From Mesorhizobium sp. M1E.F.Ca.ET.045.02.1.1 (GTDB lineage Bacteria; Pseudomonadota; Alphaproteobacteria; Rhizobiales; Rhizobiaceae): a stretch of 64,000 nt of DNA. Numbering within the stretch: the stretch's first letter is position 1; each line of letters opens with the position of its first letter. Position numbers and translations under genes: made by a program. Of this stretch, positions 1 through 8,381 are shown one piece after another. The notes below the pieces were generated by a model. That model was not told the origin of the DNA and searched no databases. It worked only from the letters and a program-made list of their open reading frames with translations. Location: assembly GCF_003952485.1 (NCBI RefSeq), contig NZ_CP034447.1, positions 5,036,501 to 5,100,500 of the forward strand, read 5' to 3'.

Positions 1-1
1 G

Positions 2-526
2 GGCAGGGCGCTGAGAGCCCGCGTCGAGGCCGGGCTGCGCACCGGAATCCTGTTCGGCCGCGAGCGCTTCGGCCTCTATAATGACGAGGTCGGCCTTGCC
101 GACGAGGTCGTCACTTTTCCTGTCGATCCAGGCTTTTCCTCGCTCAACATCGCGCAGGCGGTGCTTTTGATGTCCTATGAGTGGATGAAGTCCGGTCTTG
201 CCGACGAGACCGCGACCAATTTCTCCGGACCGGAGCTGGTTCCGGCGACCAAGGAACAGTTGCACAGCCTGTTCACCTATCTGGAAGGCGCGCTCGAGGC
301 GCGCGGCTATTTCCGGCCGGAGGAGAAGAGGCCGAAGATGGTCGACAATCTGCGCGCCGTGCTGACGCGGGCAGGATTCGCCGAGCCGGAACTGAAGGTG
401 CTGCGCGGCATCATCTCGTCGCTCGACCGGTTCTCTCCGGCAATGCCGCGCGGCGACGGCTCGCCGGGAGACGATCCGAGGCGGCTGCCGGCCGCACGGA
501 AACGAGTGGCGGACAAAGAAAGTTAA
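2..526 (+). CDS. trmJ: C-terminal part of TrmJ-like tRNA 2'-O-methyltransferase (5' truncated by window)
   Basis: The reading frame is open from base 2 to the stop at 524-526, so the gene begins outside the window. The visible part contains the end of the SPOUT methylase fold (LRTGILFGRERFGL, then NDEVGLADEVV and PGFSSLNIAQAV), followed by a helical tail with KVLRGIISSLDRF. The NxE/GL and SSLN-A motifs are those of the knotted AdoMet-binding region in TrmH/TrmJ enzymes, which methylate ribose 2'-O of tRNA position 32. The identification rests on these motifs only. A related TrmH-family rRNA methylase is possible. The frame runs on past the conserved tail for about 30 low-complexity, Arg/Pro-rich residues. 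Confidence 0.75.
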   Translation, partial: GRALRARVEAGLRTGILFGRERFGLYNDEVGLADEVVTFPVDPGFSSLNIAQAVLLMSYEWMKSGLADETATNFSGPELVPATKEQLHSLFTYLEGALEARGYFRPEEKRPKMVDNLRAVLTRAGFAEPELKVLRGIISSLDRFSPAMPRGDGSPGDDPRRLPAARKRVADKES

Positions 527-606
527 AATCTGTAAGCCCTGAGCCTTCGAAGTAACCGAATATTATTCGGTTTTGATCCATCGTTATTGCAACGGTGGGG
601 TGGCAT

Positions 607-1206
607 ATGTTCACGTCCAATATCGGCCGTCTGCGTTTCTTCTTCTATTCGTTCGCTCTGTTCATAGCGGAGGCGGTGGCGATCGTGCTCTGCATTGCCG
701 CAACGATCGGCTTTGCGGGATTGATCGATTCGATGCCGGGTTCGTCGCGGCAGGGCCTGGCCGGCGCCGCGCTTATTGTGTCTCTTCTCTTCGTTGCGCT
801 GCGCGGCAACATCGCCTGGCGCCGCAGCCGCGATGCCAACGGGGCCAAGTGGATCCTTTGGGCCTACATCGTCCTTTCCGCCATCTACGCCTTCCTGCAG
901 GCCGGCACGCTGCTGGTGATCGATTTCGGCAATCCGGAAAGCACGCCAAGCGGCCTGAACCTGCTCGGCCTCTCCATTTTCGGCCTCTGGTGCACGATCC
1001 TGTGGGCGAAGCCTGTCGCCGGCAGCAATATCAATGAGTTGACAGAGGTTTTCGATTTCGAAGGTTCGTTGCCGGCACCAACTCGCGCCGAGCGCACGAC
1101 AACGAGCGTCGCTACCGCTGCGCCGCGCGCTGCCGCGCGTTCCGCGCCGGCGCCGCAGCCGTTTGGCCGGCCGAAGCCCGCGGGGTTCGGCAAGCGCGGG
1201 CTCTGA
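607..1206 (+). CDS. DUF805-like inner-membrane protein
   Basis: About 199 residues. The ATG at 607 was chosen because a GGTGGGG purine run lies 6 bases upstream; an in-frame GTG at 595 is the alternative. The N-terminus has the NIGRLRFFFYSFALF pattern and four hydrophobic segments (about residues 12-38, 48-66, 80-102, 110-128), as in DUF805 membrane proteins. The last 60 residues are a hydrophilic tail rich in Ala, Pro and Arg, probably cytoplasmic and disordered. It stands alone between the methylase and murI. The molecular function of DUF805 proteins is unknown. Confidence 0.65.
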   Translation: MFTSNIGRLRFFFYSFALFIAEAVAIVLCIAATIGFAGLIDSMPGSSRQGLAGAALIVSLLFVALRGNIAWRRSRDANGAKWILWAYIVLSAIYAFLQAGTLLVIDFGNPESTPSGLNLLGLSIFGLWCTILWAKPVAGSNINELTEVFDFEGSLPAPTRAERTTTSVATAAPRAAARSAPAPQPFGRPKPAGFGKRGL

Positions 1207-1277
1207 GCAATTTCAAGACTGCGCAAAAGCTGCTGGCATTTGCCACTTCAACACCATGATCGTTCAAGATAGAAGCG

Positions 1278-1301
1278 CCTTGGCCAAATCACGGGCCAAG
1301 G
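1278..1301 (+). terminator. Perfect 8-bp hairpin upstream of murI
   Basis: CCTTGGCC (1278-1285) pairs exactly with GGCCAAGG (1294-1301) across an 8-base loop, followed by TCTGCTTTTGG. It lies between the DUF805 gene and murI. It may end the upstream transcript or form part of the murI leader. There is no strict T-run, so terminator function is an inference. Confidence 0.4.
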
Positions 1302-1316
1302 TCTGCTTTTGGTCCG

Positions 1317-2123
1317 ATGACAATGAATGATCGATCAAGCCACAGCCCGATCCTGATGTTCGATTCCGGTATCGGCGGGCTGACGGTGCTGCGCGAGGCA
1401 CGCGTCCTGATGCCGGACCGTCGCTTCATCTATGTCGCCGACGACGCGGCATTTCCTTATGGTGCTTGGGAAGAGCCGGCGCTCAAGGAACACATCCTTT
1501 CGCTGTTCGGCAAATTGCTCGACCGCCTGCAGCCGGCGATTTCGGTCATCGCCTGCAACACCGCTTCGACCCTGGTGATCGATGCGCTGCGCGAAAAATT
1601 CCCCGGCCATCCCTTCGTCGGCACCGTGCCGGCGATCAAGCCGGCCGCGGAGCGCACGCGTTCCGGCCTGGTCTCGGTGCTGGCGACGCCGGGCACGGTG
1701 AAGCGCCAATACACGCGCGACCTGATCAGCAAATGGGCGCAGAAGTGCCATGTCCGGCTGGTCGGCAGCGACAGGCTGGCGGGTTTGGCGGAGATCTACA
1801 TGCGCGAGGGCTTTGTCGATGAGGAGGCCGTGCGCGCCGAGATCGCGCCCTGCTTCATCGAGCGCGACGGCATGCGCACCGACATCGTCGTGCTCGCCTG
1901 CACGCATTATCCGTTCCTCGCCAACCGCATGCGCAAGACGGCGCCCTGGCCGGTCGACTGGATCGATCCGGCGGAAGCCATCGCGCGACGGGCCATGTCG
2001 CTGCTCGAACCCGTCAGCGAACCGTCGGGGGAGAACGAGGCCGACATCGCGGTCTTCACCTCGGGCAAGGTGGATTTCGCCACGAAACGGCTCATCCAGG
2101 GCTTTGGATTGACCGCAGGCTAA
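1317..2123 (+). CDS. murI: Glutamate racemase
   Basis: 268 residues, the usual length. It interconverts L- and D-glutamate to supply D-Glu for peptidoglycan in the cytoplasm. The two catalytic cysteines are visible in ACNTAS (Cys80) and ACTHYPFL (Cys195). The N-terminal [11 protein letters not shown] motif and the AFPYG motif are diagnostic of the aspartate/glutamate racemase fold. The start is the ATG at 1317; a second in-frame ATG at 1323 is also possible. It is transcribed in the same direction as its neighbours but separated from them by more than 100 bases on each side, so it is probably its own unit. Confidence 0.95.
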   Translation: MTMNDRSSHSPILMFDSGIGGLTVLREARVLMPDRRFIYVADDAAFPYGAWEEPALKEHILSLFGKLLDRLQPAISVIACNTASTLVIDALREKFPGHPFVGTVPAIKPAAERTRSGLVSVLATPGTVKRQYTRDLISKWAQKCHVRLVGSDRLAGLAEIYMREGFVDEEAVRAEIAPCFIERDGMRTDIVVLACTHYPFLANRMRKTAPWPVDWIDPAEAIARRAMSLLEPVSEPSGENEADIAVFTSGKVDFATKRLIQGFGLTAG

Positions 2124-2212
2124 AGCGCATCGCGATCTTTCAGGTTCGCTCCTTGCGCTTCAGGTTTTTGATTGCCCCGAACCGGTTCCCACTTTCGGGA
2201 GATACGCGTTAG
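2124..2212. repeat. Rhizobial palindromic intergenic repeat, family A, copy 1
   Basis: Starts directly after the murI stop. It contains GCGCATCGCGATCTTTCAG, a CTTGCGCTTCAGG block, and a CCGAACCGGTTCCCACTTTCGG core that is largely self-complementary (CCGAA...TTCGG). The same ordered blocks recur at 55897-55997, which shows that this is a dispersed repeat and not gene sequence. Confidence 0.75.
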
Positions 2213-2268
2213 CGCTGGAACTGCGGCCTGTGCCGCAGCGTTCTCCTCACAGCAAAGGAGGATCCACC

Positions 2269-2451
2269 ATGCCTGCCACATCACAAGCTCAGCAAAAGGC
2301 GGCCGGCGCGGCACTCGCGGCCAAACGCGGCGAGATCAAGAAAAGCGAGCTCAAAGGCGCATCGCGCGAGATGTATGAATCGATGAGCGAGAAGCAGCTC
2401 GAGGAATTCGCCGAAACCAAGCGCAAGGGCCTGCCCAGCAAGAAGTCGTGA
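2269..2451 (+). CDS. Small DUF3008-like protein
   Basis: 60 residues, highly charged, with no membrane segment. The start is the ATG at 2269, behind a strong AGCAAAGGAGG ribosome site at 2251-2261. The Ala/Gln-rich start (SQAQQKAAGAALAAKRG) and the REMYESMSEKQLEEFAETKRKGLP tail match the small DUF3008 family widespread in Rhizobiales, whose function is unknown. It ends shortly before a hairpin terminator, so it appears to be monocistronic. Confidence 0.75.
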   Translation: MPATSQAQQKAAGAALAAKRGEIKKSELKGASREMYESMSEKQLEEFAETKRKGLPSKKS

Positions 2452-2489
2452 GCTGCCGCCAGGTCGGAGTCGGGCACCGGATTGAAAAA

Positions 2490-2516
2490 GCCCGCGGGAT
2501 AGCCGCGGGCTTCGCC
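2490..2516 (+). terminator. Hairpin terminator after the DUF3008 gene
   Basis: GCCCGCGG (2490-2497) and CCGCGGGC (2503-2510) form a perfect 8-bp stem with a 5-base loop, followed by TTCGCCTTGTT. The position, 39 bases after the stop, fits an intrinsic terminator. The U-tract is weak. Confidence 0.6.
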
Positions 2517-2539
2517 TTGTTGGGCTCAAAGCAACCAAC

Positions 2540-2743
2540 TTACCGGCGCCACCAGCAGTGCCGTACCTTGTAACGAACGACGTAGCGGTGGCCGTGACGC
2601 CATACGACTCTTTTCTTCACCACGACGCGGCACACCTGCGTGTGGCTGTGCCAGTGCCTTGCCATGGCGGGCGCCGGCGTCATGATCGCCATCGACCCCG
2701 CCAACACCGCGGCGCCGGTCAAGGTAAGGAAGAACTTCTTCAT
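2540..2743 (-). CDS. Small secreted basic protein
   Basis: 67 residues. It begins with a clear Sec signal peptide (MKKFFLTLTGAAVLAGSMAIM, predicted cleavage near APAMA), then a very basic, aromatic mature part of about 39 residues with RHWHSHTQVCR and RYKVRHCWWRR. The two Cys residues could form a disulfide in the periplasm. I do not recognise a named family. It converges on the DUF3008 gene, and the hairpin at 2490-2510 lies between them and could serve both. Confidence 0.6.
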   Translation of the reverse strand: MKKFFLTLTGAAVLAGSMAIMTPAPAMARHWHSHTQVCRVVVKKRVVWRHGHRYVVRYKVRHCWWRR

Positions 2744-3156
2744 GGGAATTCGGACTCCTCTGCTTCAGTCCCTTCATCAAGTGTCAGGGCAAAGCTACGT
2801 CCCGAAATGGTTGCGCCCCCACCCTGATGCCGTCGGCGTCCGCCACATCCGGCACCGCATGCAACGCAGAATGGTATAGGGTCGGCCGTTGCGTCGCCAG
2901 TCACAAGCTTGACAGCGGTTAAATCTCTGTTTAACAGGCCATCAACACCGGGTGGCGACGCCCGGTGGTTTCTTTTGCATGGGCAAGATCTCACCGGCGT
3001 GCCGGCGGTCTTGTTCGAACTGACGTGTCCCGTGGGCTTTTCCGTCGCGTTGCGTGGAAAACCCTGTCAGGTCTCGAAAACGGAGGCCAGAGGAGGGCGC
3101 GTTTCCTTCACCCGGAGCCATGGGGTTCCGGGTATATTGTTTTGAAAGGGAATGCG
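2744..3156 (+). promoter_or_regulatory. Long upstream/leader region of rpsD
   Basis: 413 bases without a credible gene. CTTGACA at 2908-2914 is a good -35 match; at 17-base spacing the -10 is a poor TAACAG. GTTAAA/TTTAAC at 2918-2935 and CACCGGG/CCCGGTG at 2946-2967 form inverted repeats. If transcription starts near 2943, the rpsD leader is about 200 nt. S4 is an autoregulator in other bacteria, so leader control is possible, but that is inference. Confidence 0.4.
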
Positions 3157-3774
3157 ATGAGCAAGCGCGAATCCGCGAAATACAAGATCGACCGCCGTCT
3201 TGGCGAAAACATCTGGGGCCGCCCGAAGTCTCCGGTCAACAAGCGTGAATACGGCCCCGGCCAGCATGGCCAGCGCCGCAAGGGCAAGCTTTCCGACTTC
3301 GGCCTGCAGCTGCGCGCCAAGCAGAAGCTGAAGGGCCACTATGGCGACGTTTCGGAAAAGCAGTTCCGTAAGGTCTATGAGGAGGCCAACCGCCGCAAGG
3401 GCGATACTTCCGAGAACCTGATCGGCCTGCTGGAATCGCGCCTCGACGCGATCGTCTATCGCGCCAAGTTCGTGCCGACCATCTTCGCCGCCCGTCAGTT
3501 CGTCAACCACGGCCACGTCAACGTCAACGGCAAGCGCACCAACATCGGTTCGTACCGCTGCAAGCCGGGCGATGTCATCGAGGTGCGCGAGAAGTCGAAG
3601 CAGCTCGTCATCGTGCTGGAATCGGTGGGTCTCGCCGAGCGTGACGTGCCGGACTACATCGAGGCCGACCACAACAAGATGACCGCGACCTTTGCCCGCG
3701 TTCCTGGCCTGTCGGACGTGCCGTTCGCCGTGCAGATGGAACCGAACCTGGTCGTCGAATTCTATTCGCGCTGA
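3157..3774 (+). CDS. rpsD: 30S ribosomal protein S4
   Basis: 205 residues, the family length. It binds 16S rRNA and nucleates assembly of the small-subunit body. The start is the ATG at 3157 ([20 protein letters not shown]); the frame is open further upstream, but that part is not S4-like. The GPGQHGQRR motif near residue 35 and the S4 RNA-binding domain ([13 protein letters not shown]...[16 protein letters not shown]...) are present. It is a lone gene outside any ribosomal operon, as is usual in Alphaproteobacteria, and is followed by a strong terminator. Confidence 0.97.
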   Translation: MSKRESAKYKIDRRLGENIWGRPKSPVNKREYGPGQHGQRRKGKLSDFGLQLRAKQKLKGHYGDVSEKQFRKVYEEANRRKGDTSENLIGLLESRLDAIVYRAKFVPTIFAARQFVNHGHVNVNGKRTNIGSYRCKPGDVIEVREKSKQLVIVLESVGLAERDVPDYIEADHNKMTATFARVPGLSDVPFAVQMEPNLVVEFYSR

Positions 3775-3800
3775 TCGAAAGCCGGTCAGCAACGCGATCG

Positions 3801-3828
3801 AAGGCCGCCCACGAGGCGGCCTTTTCTT
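3801..3828 (+). terminator. Intrinsic terminator of rpsD
   Basis: AAGGCCGCC (3801-3809) pairs perfectly with GGCGGCCTT (3815-3823) across a CACGA loop and is followed by TTCTTTG. It lies 26 bases after the rpsD stop. It has the textbook stem-loop plus T-rich form. Confidence 0.85.
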
Positions 3829-3885
3829 TGTCGGCCAGGTCCGCTAAGCCGGGCGGCAACCAGGACCCCGTGGGGCATTTGCACC

Positions 3886-4797
3886 ATGAACATGCTGCCA
3901 GATACCAAATCACTTGGCATCAAATCGCTTGAACCGATCGCCGACGAGCCGGAGGGCGGGTTTCATCCGCTGTTCCGCGATGTGCCGTCCTCGGTCGAGT
4001 TCAACAAGCTGCGCAAGCGGCTGTTGAGGCTCACCCGTCAGGCGATCGAAGACTTCGCCATGGTGAAGCCCGGCGAGCGCTGGCTGGTGGCGCTTTCCGG
4101 CGGCAAGGATTCCTACGGCCTGCTTGCCTTGCTGCTCGACCTCAAATGGCGCGGCCTGCTGCCGATCGAGCTGCTCGCCTGCAATCTCGACCAGGGTCAG
4201 CCGAACTTTCCAAAGCACATCCTGCCGGACTATCTCAACGCCAACGGCATTCAACACCGCATCGAGTACCAGGACACCTATTCGGTGGTCACAGACAAGC
4301 TGCCCGAGGGCAGCACCTATTGCTCGCTCTGCTCGCGGCTGAGGCGCGGGCACCTCTACCGCGTCGCGCGCGAGGAGGGGTGCGCCGCCCTGGTGCTCGG
4401 CCACCACCGAGAGGACATCCTCGAAACCTTCTTCATGAACCTCTTCCATGGCGGGCGTCTCGCCGCCATGCCGCCCAAGCTGATCAATGACGAGGGCGAC
4501 GTCATGGTTCTGCGCCCGCTCGCTTATTGCGCCGAGGCCGATCTCGAGAAATTCGCCGGCGCGATGAATTTCCCGATCATCCCCTGCGACCTCTGCGGCA
4601 GCCAGGAAGGGCTGCAGCGCAACGCCATGAAGGCGATGCTCGACGACATCGAGAAGCGCATGCCCGGCCGCAAGGACACGATGATCCGCGCCATGACGAA
4701 TGTGCGGCCTTCGCACCTGCTTGACCGAAAACTGTTCGACTTCGCCGCGCTCGATGCGCGTCTCACCACAGGGCAAGACATTTCCGATGACGTTTGA
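3886..4797 (+). CDS. ttcA: tRNA 2-thiocytidine(32) synthetase TtcA
   Basis: 303 residues. It thiolates cytidine 32 of certain tRNAs, using an Fe-S cluster and ATP. The PP-loop ATPase motif SGGKDS is at residues 71-76. The cluster-binding CSLC (Cys146/Cys149) and a later CDLCG supply the expected cysteines. [17 protein letters not shown] is the conserved adenylation-domain segment. Its last 11 bases overlap the start of the downstream phosphatase gene, so the two are probably translated together. The enzyme acts in the cytoplasm. Confidence 0.92.
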   Translation: MNMLPDTKSLGIKSLEPIADEPEGGFHPLFRDVPSSVEFNKLRKRLLRLTRQAIEDFAMVKPGERWLVALSGGKDSYGLLALLLDLKWRGLLPIELLACNLDQGQPNFPKHILPDYLNANGIQHRIEYQDTYSVVTDKLPEGSTYCSLCSRLRRGHLYRVAREEGCAALVLGHHREDILETFFMNLFHGGRLAAMPPKLINDEGDVMVLRPLAYCAEADLEKFAGAMNFPIIPCDLCGSQEGLQRNAMKAMLDDIEKRMPGRKDTMIRAMTNVRPSHLLDRKLFDFAALDARLTTGQDISDDV

Positions 4798-5614
4798 CGA
4801 CCGTGCGATCGACTGGCTGGCCGATCTTCTCGCCGATGCAGCCAGGGCCGAGATCATGCCGCGCTTCCGGCGGCTGGGCGAGGGCGATGTCCGCCAGAAG
4901 ACCTCGGCCGCCGATCTGGTGACCGAAGCGGACGTCAATGCCGAACGGCTGATCACCGCCAGGCTGCGCGAGCGTTACCCTTCGGCGATGATCGTCGGCG
5001 AGGAGGCCTGCTCCGACAATCCGGCCTTGCTCGCCGGTCTGGGCGATGCCGAACTTGCCTTCGTCATCGATCCGGTCGACGGCACCTTCAATTTCGCCTC
5101 CGGCGTGCCGCTGTTCGGCGTCATGCTGGGCGTCGTCGTCAATGGCGAGACGGTCGTCGGCATCATCCACGACCCCATCGGCAAGGACTGGCTGATCGGC
5201 GCCAAAGGCGCGGGCAGCCATATCCGCCATGCGCATGGCGCGCTGGAAAAGGTGCGGGTTGCGGCGCCTGTGCCCATCTCGCAGATGACGGGCGCGGTCT
5301 CGTGGCAGTATCTGAAGGAACCGGAGCGCTCGCGGCTCGCGCGCAACCATACCAAGGCGCTGTCGCAGTTCGGCTACCGCTGCGCGGCGCATGAATACCG
5401 GCTGCTGGCGAGCGGGCATGCGCATTTCGTCGTCTACAACAAGCTGATGCCCTGGGATCACCTGGCGGGCGTGCTGATCCACCAAGAGGCCGGCGGCCAT
5501 GCCGCGCGCGTCGACGGCAGCGCCTATCTGCCGTCGCATGTCGACGGCGGGCTGCTTGTCGCGCCGGACAAGCAAAGTTGGGACGAACTGCGCCGCGAGC
5601 TCTGGGCCGACTGA
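4787..5614 (+). CDS. Inositol monophosphatase family protein
   Basis: 275 residues from the ATG at 4787, inside the end of ttcA. The metal-binding signatures of Li+-sensitive phosphatases are present in order: [26 protein letters not shown] and, near the C-terminus, [17 protein letters not shown]. Known members hydrolyse inositol-1-phosphate, 3'-phosphoadenosine phosphates or sugar phosphates; the substrate cannot be told from sequence. The overlap with ttcA suggests co-transcription. There is no signal peptide, so it is cytoplasmic. Confidence 0.85.
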   Translation: MTFDDRAIDWLADLLADAARAEIMPRFRRLGEGDVRQKTSAADLVTEADVNAERLITARLRERYPSAMIVGEEACSDNPALLAGLGDAELAFVIDPVDGTFNFASGVPLFGVMLGVVVNGETVVGIIHDPIGKDWLIGAKGAGSHIRHAHGALEKVRVAAPVPISQMTGAVSWQYLKEPERSRLARNHTKALSQFGYRCAAHEYRLLASGHAHFVVYNKLMPWDHLAGVLIHQEAGGHAARVDGSAYLPSHVDGGLLVAPDKQSWDELRRELWAD

Positions 5615-5630
5615 CCCAAGCGCTAAAACC

Positions 5631-6917
5631 TCACACCGGCGGGTTGTGCGGTTGGAACAGCCGTCCGCGCTCGGCGACCAGGATCATCAGCAACGCCGCG
5701 ACCGACACGCTGCAGAAGCCGGCGGCTAAAGGCGTGACAGTGCCGTTATAAGCCTGGCCGATCAACGTGCCGAGAATGCCGCCGAGAAAAGTCTGCATGA
5801 AGCCGAGGATGGAGGACGCCGTGCCGGCGAGCTCGCCGAGCGGCTCCATGGCTAAAGCGTTGAAATTCGCGCCAAGGCAGCCGAACGGAACCATCGCCCC
5901 GGCGAAGAAGGCAATGAACAGCCAGAGCGGCATTTCAATCTCCAGCGAGACGACGAGCCAGATCAAACTGATGCTGAGAAACAAGAGCAGCGCGCTCTGA
6001 GACAGGCGGCGCATGCCGATCCGGCCGACGAGCCGCGCGTTGAGGAAGTTCGAGAAGGCGAGCACGCCCGCGACGCCCGCGAAGATCAGCGGGAACAGCT
6101 CACCGACATGGAAGACGTCGAGATAGATCTGCTGCGCCGAATTGATGAAGCCGAACATGGCGCCGAAGATGAAGGTGCTGGCGAAGGCGTAGCAAAGCGC
6201 GATGCGGTTGGTGAGCACGATGCGGAAGCCGCCGACAACCGCGTTGATCGTAAGCGGGCGGCGGTATTCCGGATGCAGCGTCTCCGGCAGGCGCAGCAGC
6301 GACCATGTCGACACGATCAGCGCGCCGACGGCCATGGTGACGAAGATCCAGTGCCAGGTGGCGAAAAGCATGATGAACTGACCGATACCGGGCGCGACGA
6401 CAGGGATCGCCATGAACACCATGAAGATCAGCGACATCACCTCGGCCATGCGGCGGCCCTCGAACGTGTCACGTACGATCGAGACGGCGATGACGCGCGT
6501 CGCGGCGGCGCCGACGCCTTGCACGGCACGGCAGGCAAGCAGCGCGGCGAAGGTCGGGGCAATCGCCGCGGCAGCCACTGCCGCGACATAGATGATAAGG
6601 CCGGCAACCAGTGGCGCACGGCGCCCGAAACGATCGGAGATCGGACCGAAGAAAAGCTGCCCGCCGCCGAAGCCGAGGATGTAGGCGGTGATGACGTATT
6701 GGCGATGGTTTTCATTCTCGACGCCGAGCGAGGCGCCGATCTGCTGCAGGGCAGGCAGCATGATATCGATAGCCAGGGAGTTGAGCGCCATCAGCGCCGC
6801 GCAGAGCGCAATGAATTCCCAGCGCGGAATGGGCAGAGCCCGTTGCGACGCTTCTATCTGCTTGTCCACGGCAAAATCCGATCTTTCAAACGAAGATGCG
6901 CCGGTGGACCGGCGCAT
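5631..6917 (-). CDS. Bcr/CflA-type MFS multidrug exporter
   Basis: 428 residues with twelve hydrophobic segments. The first loop after TM2 carries FFGPISDRFGRRAPL, the DRxGRR signature of major facilitator proton antiporters. The N-terminal ALNSLAIDIMLPALQQIG is the conserved TM1 pattern of the Bcr/CflA (DHA1) drug-efflux group. It would export drugs across the inner membrane using the proton gradient; the substrate is unknown. It faces the ttcA operon tail to tail and lies downstream of grxD on the same strand, about 100 bases away. Confidence 0.85.
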   Translation of the reverse strand: MRRSTGASSFERSDFAVDKQIEASQRALPIPRWEFIALCAALMALNSLAIDIMLPALQQIGASLGVENENHRQYVITAYILGFGGGQLFFGPISDRFGRRAPLVAGLIIYVAAVAAAAIAPTFAALLACRAVQGVGAAATRVIAVSIVRDTFEGRRMAEVMSLIFMVFMAIPVVAPGIGQFIMLFATWHWIFVTMAVGALIVSTWSLLRLPETLHPEYRRPLTINAVVGGFRIVLTNRIALCYAFASTFIFGAMFGFINSAQQIYLDVFHVGELFPLIFAGVAGVLAFSNFLNARLVGRIGMRRLSQSALLLFLSISLIWLVVSLEIEMPLWLFIAFFAGAMVPFGCLGANFNALAMEPLGELAGTASSILGFMQTFLGGILGTLIGQAYNGTVTPLAAGFCSVSVAALLMILVAERGRLFQPHNPPV

Positions 6918-7019
6918 CAGTTCGTTTCGTTCCCGGAGTCGGGAACTGCATTGCCGAGGTGGGGGCGGCCCCGGGCGCCCGTGGCCGCCGGCTAAATTGC
7001 CGGCCGCCGCGGGCTCAAC

Positions 7020-7355
7020 TCAGGCGGCGCCTTTGACGCTGACGCCCTTTTCGACCAGGAAGTCCTGCAACTCGCCGGCCTGGAACATCTCGCGCACGAT
7101 GTCGCAACCACCGACGAACTCGCCCTTGACGTAGAGCTGCGGAATGGTCGGCCAGTTGGAATAGTCCTTGATGCCCTGGCGCAGTTCCGCCGAGTCGAGC
7201 ACGTTCACGCCTTTGTAGTCGGCCCCGATATAATCGAGGATCTGCACCACCTGGCCGGAAAACCCGCACTGCGGGAAGCCGGGCGTGCCCTTCATGAAAA
7301 GCACGACGTCGTTGCTCTTCACCTCGTTGTCGATGTAGTCGTTGATGCCGGTCAT
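7020..7355 (-). CDS. grxD: Monothiol CGFS glutaredoxin (Grx4 type)
   Basis: 111 residues from the ATG at 7355; the frame opens further upstream, but [23 protein letters not shown] is the family start. The active-site/cluster motif CGFS starts at Cys30, followed by the conserved [23 protein letters not shown] glutaredoxins carry a bridging [2Fe-2S] cluster and deliver Fe-S clusters or sense iron, usually with a BolA partner. A bolA gene lies 151 bases upstream on the same strand, supporting this role. Confidence 0.93.
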   Translation of the reverse strand: MTGINDYIDNEVKSNDVVLFMKGTPGFPQCGFSGQVVQILDYIGADYKGVNVLDSAELRQGIKDYSNWPTIPQLYVKGEFVGGCDIVREMFQAGELQDFLVEKGVSVKGAA

Positions 7356-7506
7356 GGACGATCCTTTCACGCCTGTGGGAGCCAGGCTCGAAACATGTCC
7401 ATCAAATAAACCCATAGGTTGGCCGAAACAAGACGTTAGCCGTGACGCTACCGCGATGGCGCAAGGGATAACGCGGTTTTGGGCTAAGGCAGAGTGGCGA
7501 TAGGTC

Positions 7507-7740
7507 TCAGTCCGGAACGCTGGTCTGCAGGGCCAGCGCGTGCAGCACGCCGCCCATATTGCCCTTCAGCGCGTCGTAGACCATCTGGTGCTGCTGCACC
7601 CGGCTTTTGCCGCGGAAGCTTTCGGCCACCACCTCAGCCGCGTAGTGGTCGCCGTCGCCGGCCAGATCGCGAATCGTCACCTTGGCGTCCGGAATGCCCT
7701 GCTTGATCAGCCGTTCGATGTCGTGCGCGTCCATTGCCAT
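7507..7740 (-). CDS. BolA/IbaG-family protein
   Basis: 77 residues from the ATG at 7740, behind ACAGGA. It shows the BolA fold pattern: [33 protein letters not shown], then the [17 protein letters not shown] signature and the terminal [11 protein letters not shown]. The short form, with Asp-Gly-Asp-His in the loop, resembles the BolA2/IbaG class, in which this His helps coordinate the shared [2Fe-2S] cluster with a CGFS glutaredoxin. It lies between purL and grxD in the order usual for Rhizobiales. Confidence 0.88.
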   Translation of the reverse strand: MAMDAHDIERLIKQGIPDAKVTIRDLAGDGDHYAAEVVAESFRGKSRVQQHQMVYDALKGNMGGVLHALALQTSVPD

Positions 7741-7856
7741 GAAAAAATCCTGTTTTCTCGCCGGGGAGCGGTGCAGCAGCCCGTGCGATGAGAGTCGGTA
7801 CTGAGCGTAGAACCTTTCCGGTCCGGATTGAAGCCGTTCCATCCATGACCGAGGGC

Positions 7857-8381
7857 TCATGGGACATCCTGGTGCGGATGAGCCGCATCGTCGGCGGGCG
7901 CGTCCTCACGCGTCAAGAAGGCGCGGCCAAGGCTGAAGGTCAGCACATAGAGCGGGACGTTGATCGCGATACCGACTACCGGCAAGTAACTCGTCCATTG
8001 CCAGGCCGGGGAGAAAAACGGCTGGCCGTAGCCATCGCACATAAGCGAGGAACCATACGCCCAAAGCACTCCGATGACGATCGTAACGGCAAAGAGCTTG
8101 GCGCAGGTGACGATCTGCCTTGCCCGAGCCAGCTCCGGCAAAAGCCGCCCCCACAGGACCAGGCACACTATCGGAACCGCATAGACGAGGCTCTGAACGG
8201 CCAGCATTGGAAGGGTGCCGTTGGCCGCGGCAACGAATTCCGATCGCGTTTCCAGCCGCGGACAAACTTCGCTCGAGGTCGTCGACAGCAGGAGAAAGAC
8301 GAACGGGCCGAGAAACCAGAAAAAGAACAGCGACGGCCAGAAGACGACTGCAAGCAGCGCCCGGGCCGCCAGCCTGGTCAA
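7857..8381 (-). CDS. Membrane protein of unknown function, translationally coupled to purL
   Basis: 174 residues. The only available start is a TTG at 8381 whose last two bases overlap the purL stop (TTGA), which suggests coupling by re-initiation. About four hydrophobic stretches are seen (near residues 8-33, 57-80, 91-112, 128-152). I recognise no domain. It is inserted between purL and bolA, which are usually closer together. The TTG start is less certain than the gene itself. Confidence 0.6.
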   Translation of the reverse strand: MTRLAARALLAVVFWPSLFFFWFLGPFVFLLLSTTSSEVCPRLETRSEFVAAANGTLPMLAVQSLVYAVPIVCLVLWGRLLPELARARQIVTCAKLFAVTIVIGVLWAYGSSLMCDGYGQPFFSPAWQWTSYLPVVGIAINVPLYVLTFSLGRAFLTREDAPADDAAHPHQDVP

